Assembly (NCBI GenBank): GCA_028583605.1 | Contig: CM053325.1 | Span: 45,578,987 to 45,642,986 of the forward strand | DNA: 64,000 bases | Reading direction: 5' to 3' | Source of the DNA: Dastarcus helophoroides | Taxonomy: Eukaryota; Arthropoda; Insecta; Coleoptera; Bothrideridae | In this document: piece after piece, positions 32,701 to 42,222 of the stretch | Layout: each line of letters starts with the position of its first letter | Position numbering within the stretch: position 1 is the stretch's first letter | Notes under the pieces: model-generated | What the model was told of the DNA's origin: nothing | The model's database searches: none | The model's input: only the letters and a program-made list of their open reading frames with translations | Program-made: the position numbers and the translations under genes

Positions 32701-33819
32701 GAAGACTCCCGCTAAAGTTGCGCTTATCTTACTGGATCGACCGTTAAAGTTGCTACTCCCCGTTATCCCTACCATTGTCGAAAACTATATTTGTTTTATT
32801 GCTCCTTGCACGGTTGAGTGGGTTATTTAAAAGTGGCGCTAAAACTCGGAAGTCCAATTCGTTGTTCGAAAATTAGAGTGAAGGAATATCCGCGCAACTT
32901 TAACGATCGTATCTTGACAACTTTATCAAGCAGACAACTTTAATAGGCGCAACTTTAGCGAGAGTCGACTGTACTGAGGTACAGTAGACTCCCGCTAAAG
33001 TTGCGCCCACCGGACTGGATCGACCGTTATGATTGCTCCTCCCCTACCATCCCTGCCATTGCCGAAAAATGTATATGTTGTATTGTTTGGTGTGAAGTAT
33101 CTCAAGTTTAGCGTTACCAAATTTTTTCTAACTCATCCCGTATAGTATACAGTACAATCTGAGAAATCCGGCAGTGTAAAAACCTACTGGCGCCGAATTA
33201 GTGAATTTGTCGGATTACTGGAATATACGTAGAAAAAAAGGTGTAAAAATAAACACATTTGAAAAAAATCAACCAGTACATTTTGTTCTCTTTTACTGCA
33301 ACTCATTAACAAAAACAAATAAGTCATAGACACAATTAACAGTATTTATTTACGCACCAAGCTTTTGTTGACGAGTTTTGACCTGTCAGATATTTAGGTA
33401 TTATAGTTTTGTTGGATTACTGAGATTTTACTGTTTTAACTATTGTTCAAAATGGACTCCCTCTGTAAATAATGTACTGTAAACCCAACAAATTGGGAAG
33501 ATTTTACATTAAATTTTAACTTGGTTGGGCTGTGATCCTGTTTTTTTATTGCAGATATAGAGACAATGTGAGAGCTTTGTCTTTTGCCTTTAAAAATCAA
33601 CCATCACCTTCCACAAAGGATCTAGTTAGATGGATTGATTATGTGATTGCAAGTAAAGGAGAACTTCCCATATCTCGAAATCCTTCAAAGGATATGCCAT
33701 TTTATAAATATTTATTTATAGATATGATACTACTTTGTGCTTGTTTAGTGTATACCATTGCAAAATTGTCAAATATATTTTCTTCTTACACTCGGAAAAA
33801 AATACTGAAATGTGATTGA
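20788..33819 (+). CDS. UDP-glycosyltransferase UGT-C, 4 exons, one frameshift in exon 1
   Basis: Exons are 20788-21628, 28730-28949, 30620-30839 and 33555-33819, with all junctions GT-AG and phases as in UGT-B. The exon total is one base too long. Without that base it would be 514 aa. The frame breaks at about 21287-21300: upstream reads ...DIPYAIV, downstream resumes at SYMGNPVNP in the +1 frame. Signal peptide MALNKFNISMTLFAILWCV..., then His38 in PSYAHH (catalytic position). Exon 2 has FLDEAPNGAIYFSLGT and DWVPQEAVL. Exon 3 has FVTQGGLQSLEEALF and PFYADQ. Exon 4 has WIDYVIASKGELP, one membrane helix and the tail KKILKCD, where only the -3 lysine of a KxKxx signal remains. It is clearly more diverged than A and B. 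It is either a functional gene with an assembly error or a young pseudogene. Introns 1 and 3 are crowded with repeats. Confidence 0.85.
21629..22456. other. UGT-C intron 1, 5' part with a dispersed repeat
   Basis: The donor GTAAGT at 21629 is strong. About 22045-22245 is the uninterrupted copy of the repeat that is split by an insertion at 10216-11280. Otherwise AT-rich with no exon. Confidence 0.45.
24281..25402. mobile_element. Fold-back element, 1.1 kb, nested in UGT-C intron 1
   Basis: The ends are inverted copies: TGACCGATTCAAAAAA at 24281 and TTTTTTGAATCGGTCA at 25386-25402. They are followed inward by CACGGTTTTTTAAA / TTTAAAAAACCGTG and by CTGGCAGTAGCG / CGCTACTGCCAG. Both arms carry the shared motif TTAAATGGAACACCCTGTAT (about 24400) or its complement (about 25260). 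The pairing continues with a few gaps almost to the middle. No coding capacity. Confidence 0.75.
27396..28062. repeat. Tandem repeat, two copies of about 320-340 bp
   Basis: Unit 1 (27396-27715) and unit 2 (27716-28062) both contain TTAAATCTTTATTGATAATT, AATGCGTTAGTTA, AAAGCTTTGAATGCA, GCGATTTAAACAATCT, GGCAACGTCCT and ATAATCTCGTTACATTA, in that order. A third, partial copy lies at about 26972-27062. Unit 2 has an extra piece (GACGACTCGGCTAACACC). The array forms part of the right arm of the large inverted structure. Confidence 0.7.
28247..28729. other. UGT-C intron 1, 3' end
   Basis: AT-rich sequence up to the acceptor CTTTTTCAG (28721-28729) before exon 2. No other feature seen. Confidence 0.4.
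28950..30619. other. UGT-C intron 2, no feature seen
   Basis: The intron runs from donor GTAAGT at 28950 to acceptor CATTTCAG ending at 30619. It is AT-rich, with no recognisable exon or repeat boundary. Confidence 0.5.
30840..32536. other. UGT-C intron 3, 5' part with repeats
   Basis: TACAGGGTGAGTCGGAAAGA at about 30881 starts a common insect-type repeat. About 31296-32345 holds an inverted pair: GCAAAATAGCAGAT...AGTTTAGAAACTAGCTGGT on the left and ACCAGGTAGTTTCTAAACTC...GCTATTTCG on the right. This is a probable fold-back MITE, with several internal AACTAGCTGGTTAG-like copies. No gene is seen. Confidence 0.45.
32537..32674 (+). other. Candidate 138-nt cassette exon in UGT-C intron 3
   Basis: The acceptor TATTTTCAG ends at 32536 and the strong donor GTAAGT starts at 32675. 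The interval is 138 nt (46 codons), starts and ends in phase 2 exactly as exons 3 and 4 require, and has no stop in that frame. Inserted between exon 3 (…NK) and exon 4, it would add a polar, helix-like stretch including LNYLQELQQIILEAANTF. No counterpart is present in UGT-A or UGT-B, whose corresponding introns are only about 50 nt. It may be an alternative exon, a captured fragment of another gene, or chance. Confidence 0.35.
32696..33130. mobile_element. Two pogo/Tigger-like MITE copies in a row
   Basis: The first copy (about 32696-32975) has the ends AGACTCCCGCTAAAGTTGCG and CGCAACTTTAGCGAGAGTCG, an inverted pair. The second copy starts at about 32987 with CAGTAGACTCCCGCTAAAGT and lacks its right end. 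Both contain GGATCGACCGTTA and CCCTACCAT. The terminal CAGT and TA-type target are typical of pogo-like Tc1/mariner elements. No coding capacity. Confidence 0.65.
33150..33433. mobile_element. Second pogo-like MITE, 284 bp
   Basis: The left end CAGTACAATCTGAGAAATCC pairs with the right end GGATTACTGAGATTTTACTG. A TA precedes the left end (33148-33149), while the right flank is TTTT, so the target duplication is not preserved. It ends about 120 bp before UGT-C exon 4. Confidence 0.6.
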
Positions 33820-33946
33820 ATATATCTTAATCTGTTAAATAGCATTCACCAGAATCCGTATTCTTTTATCATAAGTACCTGCAATAACATTTTATGTTTA
33901 ATATTTAAGCTTAAGTATAGAAAATAATGAAGTGTAATTTTTTTCA

Positions 33947-33952
33947 AATAAA
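33947..33952 (+). terminator. Candidate polyadenylation signal of UGT-C
   Basis: AATAAA about 128 nt after the UGT-C stop codon, within a normal range for an insect 3' UTR. It is the first canonical hexamer after the stop, but the region is AT-rich, so a chance hit is possible. Confidence 0.5.
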
Positions 33953-34825
33953 TATTTGTAATGTAATAGCGCTCAAATCTATTTTGTAGGCAGAGACGGA
34001 CTGAGTCAAACTTTTGTGACGAGCTATTTAAGTCAGCGGCCCCTCACTGAGGCATTATTATTCCATTATTGTGCTTAAAGTCCAACTGTAGATGCAGTTT
34101 CATACTGTACTAAAACCTTAAAGTGCTCAATAACCGAATATAATTGAAGATCTGCATTTTTAACTTTCATGGCTCAAATAGATAATGTGGATTACTTTTA
34201 CAGTAAATTCGACCAATTTTTGCAAGAAGAGCAAATATATTTTAACACTGTTTTCGATTTGGAGCAAAGTATTTATTTCAAGAGCCATGAGCATAGATGC
34301 CTCAATATTATTTTAGTTTAACTTATTTCTTCGTCTATTTGGTTATATATTTTAATTTAGAAAATAATCTTTTAGAAGAAACTTTGTTAATGGAAAATAT
34401 TATTTCATAAAAGATAAAAATTGTAAGAATAAACTTAAAATTATAGAAGGGTCTAAGAAAAAATATTTTAATTTTCAAGTTAAAATCTGAAGAGAAAAGA
34501 CAAAAACTGCGAAATTAGGGTCAAAAAGTGAAAATGGCTAAAACACTGTCAGAATTCCGAGTTCAATAAAAGTCAGAGTCAGAAGAAAGTAAAAAAAAAG
34601 AAAGAATTTTAAGAAAATATTTCAGACTTTCAAAATATCACAAATGAAAGCTTTTGAATAAATAGCTTGAGTTTTAGAAAAAAAACTAAATTAAATTGGA
34701 AATTTTAAAAATACAAAGCCAAACTCTAGAAATTGCAAAGATCTTTATTGGTTTTGGAAATAAGAATAAAAAGTAAAGTTTGAATTTTGAGATTTTAAAA
34801 TTCATAGAAACCCAGAACCATTATA
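33953..34825. other. Intergenic AT-rich DNA left of the long-TIR element
   Basis: Purine-rich degenerate sequence (34380-34800) with many GAAAAxx and AAATTTT words, similar to 39297-39600 on the other side of the element. The long-TIR element therefore probably inserted into one such tract. No gene. Confidence 0.45.
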
Positions 34826-35347
34826 GGGCCAGTGAAATTAGTATCAAAATGAGGAGTTTGGTGAAATAATTCGGACAAAGCTGGAAATCGCTTTAATGCC
34901 TTTATTTGATATTAAGTATCAATAATCTAAATTTGCACGGTCTCAGGAGATGAGCTTGACTTTCTAACCCAAAAAAACTGCGAAATGTTTGCACTTTTTT
35001 TTTCATTTTTCAGTGATAACTCTTCAACGGCGCTTCTTACGGAAAAAATAGCTATTATTTATAGAGCATTAAATTTTGATTAAAATGAATACCCGAAACT
35101 TGAAATTCGGTGCAGTGGTAAAATAGCAATTGAGAGTCAAAAAAGGGCACTTTATGCCCCTTGTAAGAAATTTGTACAAATTCACTATACATGTATACGT
35201 AACTTTGAAACTGCTATTCTAACTTAAAAAACTTGTAGAATAAAAGTTGTTGAGCATTAAATTTTGCGTCTAGGGAGTACTAACATATTTAAGTGGGAGT
35301 AATTTTATGTATACATATGCACAAAAATCCAAAATGGGTACCTAATT
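34826..35347 (+). repeat. Left terminal inverted repeat of the long-TIR element
   Basis: Pairs with 38765-39287. The inner boundary is at TGGGTACCTAATTAG (35335-35349) against CTAATTAGGTAGCCA (about 38777). Divergence between the arms is visible as scattered substitutions and small indels, for example an extra CATTTAACAATTAACAATTA-type stretch in the right arm. Confidence 0.65.
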
Positions 35348-38300
35348 AGTTGTTCCCTAGTACGCATTCTCTATTGGCATTTCCAGCTAAGGATAACCCC
35401 CTCTGGTGGTGACAATTATAACTACTGCTTGTAGGTCACAGGTTTGTTTACATTTTGATATAGCGTTTGCTTTGTTAATCTAGCCATAACAAGCGTTTAA
35501 TTTTCGGTTAGTTGATGTTAGAATCAGAAGTTAATGGTTTGATTAGTTTGTATCTAAGTCCCTAAAGTAGTTGTAGACATTTGTTTATACCTACCTATAT
35601 TTATAGACTTTTTAAATTTAGTTATTCATTATTCCAGAATATGGAATTTACTTCAAATCAAATAAAAAGTAAATCAAAGATTTTTGGCTTTGTTTACGGC
35701 TGCATTACACAAAAATATACAAGAGAAAATATTTAGAAGGCTCTTGCTAACATTCTTTGTTCATGTAACTAAAAAACTTGATATTTCATATACAATGCTA
35801 TTATTTCTCTTCCGTAACATTTCTATTGTTAAGACAATTAATTACTAAAGCACTGAACTAAACACTGTGGCTTGTGATTAAGTCCAAAGAAGGTTTCACC
35901 CCTTTACCACATCGGCAATTAAATAAATAATTACGCGATACGTATTTCGCCAGCAGAACTGGCATTTTCAAGCGCACTAATCTTAAAAGATTAGCAAAAG
36001 ATGCATCGACGTCATCTGCATTGAGATTCAAATCGATACTTAAGACAATTAATGATATATTTTACTAAATATTATCAATTTTAAATATAGTTTTACAGCC
36101 AGCTATTCCATTTCTCCTCAAGAAGGACATTTTAACTGTGACTAATGTTTTAAATAATTTACAAACATTAGAAGTATTCCAGAATGTACTTAAATTCTAG
36201 TTTAAACAGCAAGGTGTCTATGCTGCTGAATCAAAATGGTAAGGGTAACCAAATTTTAAAATTCATCACTGAAATGAATCCTTCTTGGCTGATTACGGTG
36301 CTAAAAAACGAACCCTGGTTTAGTTATATCAATCACTTGTCAAAATATCGTGGACTTTTTAATATTTATTGTGGCATTAATTGTAAATACAGTTTATTAG
36401 TTGTGATTATTACTTTTTTTCAGTAAGATGTAGGGGGTTAAAGCATCTGATAAACAATTTTTGAGAGTAGTAATTTCATTCAAGTTAGGAATAGGTGGAT
36501 GCTATCGTAAAGGAATTTTATTCGATGTAATGTGCAATTTAAACCTTATTAGTTTATTTTAAATTTTCTCCATTTTCTTCTCTTATACACCAATAATAAA
36601 CATGACTTCCATTCAGAAGCCTTTCCCCTAAAAATATTTTCAATCTTTAACTGAACAACAAAATTAACTAGTGGTAAGTATTATGACGCCTTCTAAGAAA
36701 TTATTTAGTTCTTTTCAAATAACTTAGACTTCAGGAAATTTTACATTATCTTTTAACTGATTCGTCACTTCCAACTTTAAAACGTTAAACTGTTCTAGTA
36801 AATTAAAATAATATTCCTGAGGATTGAGTCTATAATGATAAATTTACCTTTTAACAATTATTCCATACGGAAGTTGAGCTGTAAAAACAAGATTAAGATG
36901 CTTATGCACTGCAATCTATCTCGCCCCTATTCCAAAACATGAAAGCTTTTGCCCGAAGCCATTATAATTTGTATAAACAGTCTGCTTGTTTTAATTACCT
37001 TAGTTATTATCCTCTCAATATACATATAATTACATGAAAATTATAAAAACTGCTTGGCAAAATAAGAAGATATTCATAGGAGATGCCTAATCTTTACATA
37101 CATATTATAGCCTTAAAGATAGGTTATAAGCAGAGACTAAAGTTATAAGCAGAGACTAAAGTTATAAGCAAGCGACCTACTTGCGATCAGCTGATAGTTG
37201 GCGCGAACTTTTAATTTGAATCGCCAATATGTGTGCTTGGTAGTTAAATTTACCTGCAGCTTCATTGTAAATCAAATTGAAATATGTAATTATCTAGTTA
37301 AAAAAACGATTTTTCAGTTTAATAACAATTTTTTATTTCTTGTTCGCCAAAGAACAGAAAAAAATTGCAAAGATATATTCACACCGTTTTAGCACACACA
37401 CGAGTCTTAGCATTTAGGCATTTCATTCATCGAAAAAGAAGATCAAAACATAATTAACATAGATCAAAACATAATTAACATGTAGACAGGCGGTGATATT
37501 TTTATTTCGTCCCTGACTTTAGTCTCTAATAGTTGGATAAGTTTCAGATGTGTTGGTGAAATTGTGCTATTAGGCGTTCGAGTTCTATTCTCTGATTTTT
37601 TTTTTTTGGTTTAGGAAATATTTATACTTAAATTCTCCAGCTCTCAGAAGTTTTGGGTACTCAGCTAGTGTACAGGAGAATATATTATTTTACAGGCTTT
37701 AAGCAAATGCACATCGGCATTCTTTTCCTAAGGAAACTTTAGTTTTTGAAGTTACTGGAAGTTGTATCATGTCTGAGGAAATCATGACAGTGCAAGTTTT
37801 TAAAGATAAAAACATTGGTGTAGATGGTATAATGTCGTCGGTTAAATACATCAAGTTGGCAAAAAATAGCAGGAAACCGTCTTTTCCTCAACTATGACCT
37901 GGAGCTAGTTCATTGATGATGGAGATGGAAAACAGACAATTTCCAGTTTAGCGAATTGTTTTCCTAATAATATCACATTTGAATTTGGTGACATGCCTGC
38001 AGAGAATACTGATATGTTGCTGCTTTAGTTAGGGGCAGCAAGGCAAGGTTGGGAACCCAAAGAGTTTTAGTTTTCTTGGACCGATACAGGACAACGCAGG
38101 ATTGACATGAATGTTTTAATTGTAGACACTATATATCTTACACTATGCAGTTCCTTTATTTTTATAAACTTGCACTGCCTCGACTTTCTCAAAGATGGAT
38201 TCGCCTTCAATAACCCCGAGGACTTGAATTTTCTTTGGTAAACGAATGCTAATGTGATATTGAATCAGTTTAAAACGATTAAAACAGGGTGCTTTACTTT

Positions 38301-38764
38301 ACAATTGCTGAGTAGCTGAAACTTCTACAAGTTGGGAGAATAAAATATATGCTTAGCAGTTAAGAAAATTCAGAAAGCACTCGGGCACCTAATACTAACA
38401 ATTTCATTAACAGATTTACGTCTTATTCAACTGTTGGAACTATGGGTTTTAGCACGGAACGAATAAAAAATGTCCGTCTATCTACTTGCTAATGATTATT
38501 ATTTAATATTCTTTTTTGGTAAAAAAACTGCATGGATGCGAGAACTCGATGATTTCGGGGAAGAAAAGTGTACACTTATATGTAAAACTGCAGTCAATCT
38601 ATGTAGTTCACCAATTTTTTCTGTACTTCTGTACAAGGAATAAAAAAAATGTATTAAATTGAAAAAGTAGTGTTTAATTGGATGATATAATTAAATTGTA
38701 TTTAAATTTGATTTACAATGGAGCCAAAGGTAATTTATACGTACCAAAATGAACGGAATGTAAA

Positions 38765-39287
38765 CTACAGAACATCTAATTAGGTAGCCATTTTTGATTC
38801 ATGTGCATATTTATACGTAAAATTACCCCAATTTATATATTTTGGTACTTCCTAGACGCAAAATTTAATGCTCTACATTTTTTATTCTGCAAGTTTTTTA
38901 AGTTAGAATAGCAGTTTCAAAGTTACGTATGCATGTTTAGTGAGTTTGTACAAATTTCATACATTGGGAAAAAAGTGCCCTTTTTTGGCTCTCAATTGCT
39001 GCTATGCCGCTGCACCGAATTTCCAGTTTCGGGTATTCATTTTAACCATTTAACAATTAACAATTAAATGCTCTACTATTCTTAAGAAATACCGTTTAAG
39101 AGTTATTACTGGAAAATGGAAAAAAGTGCAAAAATTTCGCAGTTTTTTTGAGCTGGAAAGTAAAGCTCACCTCCTCAGACCATGCAAACTCAGATTACTG
39201 ATACTTAACATTAAATAAAGGCATTAAAGCAATTTCCAGCTTTCTCCCAATTTTTTCACCAAAAAATTCTAATGTCACTGGCCTATT
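38765..39287 (-). repeat. Right terminal inverted repeat of the long-TIR element
   Basis: Reverse-complement counterpart of 34826-35347. It ends CACTGGCCTATT before the 9-bp flank ACCATTATA. The last four bases (TATT) have no partner in the left arm. Confidence 0.65.
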
Positions 39288-39296
39288 ACCATTATA

Positions 39297-42222
39297 ATAA
39301 AAATGATCCTTAAATTTCGAGAAAATAATTGACAATCTTAAAATTGGCATTAAAATTTCAAGGAGAAATCTTAAGTTTTTGACTTCATATTCGTAACTTA
39401 AAAAAAGATATCGAAATTTAGAGAATAAGATAAAAATTTTGAAAAGAAGAAAATCTTTAGAAACATTAGATTTACTGTTTAAAGTTGTAATTTTAGACTA
39501 AACGTAAATATTTTTTAATGCAAACTCTTTACTTAAACTTGAGAGATTAATGTCTAAATTTCAAGAAATAAAAATTTCTATAAAGAGATAAAACAATTTT
39601 TATGTCTTTTTTAAAACACTTTATTTTCAAAATTTTGCGATTTTTTTTTATAAGTTGAATTTCTCTTCAAATATTTTGCCGACTCTGACTCAAAATTGCA
39701 GTTTTAATTTTTTCCCTGAAATGTTAATGACACGTTAAACTACATGTATTTATGTATTTTAAAAAACATTTTAGAATTTTTTCACACTTTAGTCTTTTTC
39801 TCGAAATTTTGGCCCTTTTTAATTTACAATTTCGATTTTTAATGAATAAATTCGTTCTCTACAAAATTTTAAGTGCCAACTCAAAAATTCATATTATTTC
39901 TTAAAATTTTGAATTTCAGCTCAAAATTCGTAATTCTTTTGCTACGAAAGTTTTAATCTAGAAATGGAGATATATTTCTCGATACTCGATATTTTTTTAA
40001 TACAAATTACGAGTTTTTCTGAAAATTTTGAATATTTTCTCAGATTTGAATGTTTATTTTTTTCAAATTATCAGTTCTTTCTTAATATTCTAATTATCTT
40101 TTTTCTTTATTTTTTCTGAGAATTTTGATTTGATTTTAATCTCTCAGTTTCGGCTATTCCACCGTAATTATTTAAAATTTCGAAATTCGGGGACTTGGGT
40201 ATTTTCTCATCCTCGCCGCTAATTTCAAAATGTCAACTATTTTCTCAAATTTAGGAGGATATTTCTTTGTATAGATTAATATACAACTTATAATTAGAAT
40301 ATTCTCCTTTAATCTAAACTACTACTTTTTCCTAAAATTTTGACTTCTCGACATTTTGACTTTTCCTCAAGATTCTGATCCTGTTTTTTCAAATTTCGAT
40401 TGCTTTCTTGAAGTTTCGAAACTGAGGATTTTGATTCCATTTAGAAAATGTAGCCTTTAATCGCAAAATCTCCACATTTGGATTAAACTCAGTTTTCTTT
40501 TATCAAAATGTTAAATCCTAATTTAAAATTTGGGTTAATTTTAAAGATATTATTTCGCTTTTCGACTTTTAAAATCGCAATTTCGAATTTTTCCAAATAT
40601 TTGAACTTTTCATATTTTCGGACCTAATCTGGAAGTCTACTTTTTTCTAGAAATATTGATATTTTTTATAATTCTAAGGCTATACCATAATTTGCACTCT
40701 GTTCTAAAATTTAGATTGTAAACTTCCATTTTCCAGAACTTTTGTTAAATATAATAATTATAATAGATTTTTGGGAACTTTTTTCTAAAATTTTCAGGGT
40801 TTACACTATCAATTATATTTTCGAAAAAGCTTTGATTACAAATTTTAAATTTCTATTGTTTCTAGAAATGTTGCCTTCTTTTTGACCTTTTCAGGAAATT
40901 TTAGCTTTTCATTTTGAAACTTCCGGTTTTTAATCCCGAAGTTTCGAATTTGCTTTGAAATCTCGAGGTTGAACTGGGAAATTCAAGTTTTTTTTCGCAA
41001 ATTCTGATTTTAAACTCATTTAAATTATCTTTAAATATTTCGAATTTTTGGTTCAAAATTTTGACTTTAACATTTTCTTATGATTTTTTTTTTCAAAATT
41101 GGTTTTAATCTTGAAATTTTTAATTTATGTAAGCATGAAAACTCATTTGAATTGTTTCAATTAAATGTTCTGTAATGAAACAGTGCTCTAACCTTTCAGG
41201 GTAACCTTTGACTTTTAGAATTGGATCCTACTTCTGGTTCCATTTGGATTATTTCTAATAAATCTGATTTTTTCTTCAAAATTTCGATTTCAAAGTTCAA
41301 ATGTTTTAATTTTGGATCTAAACGTAAAAATCCAAGCTTTCTTTCGAAATTATGATATTAATTGAAGATTTGATTTATTTAGTTGATTTTGATTTGGTCC
41401 AAAAAAATTGTCACACGTTTTTTCTGAAATCTTGATCTCAAATTTTTGACCTCAACCTCGAAAATTTAATATTCTCTTGAAGGTTAAGAATGTAAACTTG
41501 AAACCTTAAGTAAATTTTTCGAACTTTGATTTTTTTCTCTAAAATTTCCATTTTAAACTTCAAGATTTTGTTATTATGATTTTATTATTTTTTTAATTTC
41601 CTAATCTCAAAATTTCATTTTGTTGAAATTTCGAGTGAACAATTTTTTAAGTTTGATTACAAATTCAAATTTTCGAATTCTTCTGGAAATTTGGTTTTGT
41701 AATGAAGATGGGCATCTCAATTTTGACTTTTTTTCAGAAGTTCGATTTTTAACTCGAAATTTTTACAAATTCTGAATTTCAAAATCTTGACTTCTGATAA
41801 TTCTAAAAATATATTTTCATTTTTTCTGCTCATTCAATTTTCTTTCGCAAACTACAAGTAGTTTGAAATTTCGAACTTGTATTCTAAGTTTATTGATATT
41901 TTAAGTTTTATGAAAAATTTTCATTTTAACATGGCAACTTTTTCCACGGAATTTCAAAAAATGTTTAAAGGAATTTTGTTTTTTTTTTTTCTTAAATTTC
42001 ATCTCCATATGCTCTGATGTTTAAAGAATTGTCCATGAAGTTCAAATATTTTCTCAATCAACATATTCTTGTAACCCAGATGAGCACAGTATTAACCCAA
42101 ATAACTTGTAGTAAAAGAGTCCATATTTCAATAGAAGTTCAATAAAAAATTCGAATTTCATAAAAAGCTTATTATTAAGGAAATTTACAAAAAAAATTAA
42201 ATATCATATATACACAGCAAAA
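39297..42222. repeat. Degenerate strand-biased AT-rich tract 3' of RalGPS
   Basis: Low-complexity sequence built from short words such as CGAAATTT, TTTTGACTTT and TTTTCTCAAA. It is purine-biased up to about 39600 and then pyrimidine-biased to about 41990. There is no simple period. It contains one copy of GATTAAATGTTCTGTAATGA-like sequence (about 41157). The RalGPS 3' UTR lies at its right end, and no canonical polyadenylation hexamer was found close to the stop. Confidence 0.5.

Larger units (their letters stand above)
34826..39287. mobile_element. Long-TIR, Mutator-like element, 4.46 kb
   Basis: The left arm (34826-35347) and right arm (38765-39287) are roughly 520-bp inverted repeats that pair along their whole length. 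Examples are CACCGAATTTCCAGTTTCGG against CCGAAACTTGAAATTCGGTG, and TAGACGCAAAATTTAATGCT against AGCATTAAATTTTGCGTCTA. The outer ends read GGCCAGTGA(A/C)ATTAG. Flanking both sides is the 9-mer ACCATTATA (34817-34825 and 39288-39296). Long arms and a 9-bp duplication fit Mutator/MULE-type elements. The 3.4 kb interior has short open frames (for example 36184-36426 and MSEEIMTVQVFKDKN from about 37769) but no transposase that I recognise. It also has a 19-22 bp tandem repeat at about 37125-37170 (GTTATAAGCAGAGACTAAA). Confidence 0.65.

Noticed and set aside
36184..36426. 80-codon frame inside the long-TIR element
   Set aside because: No transposase motif recognised. Mentioned only as part of the interior of the element.
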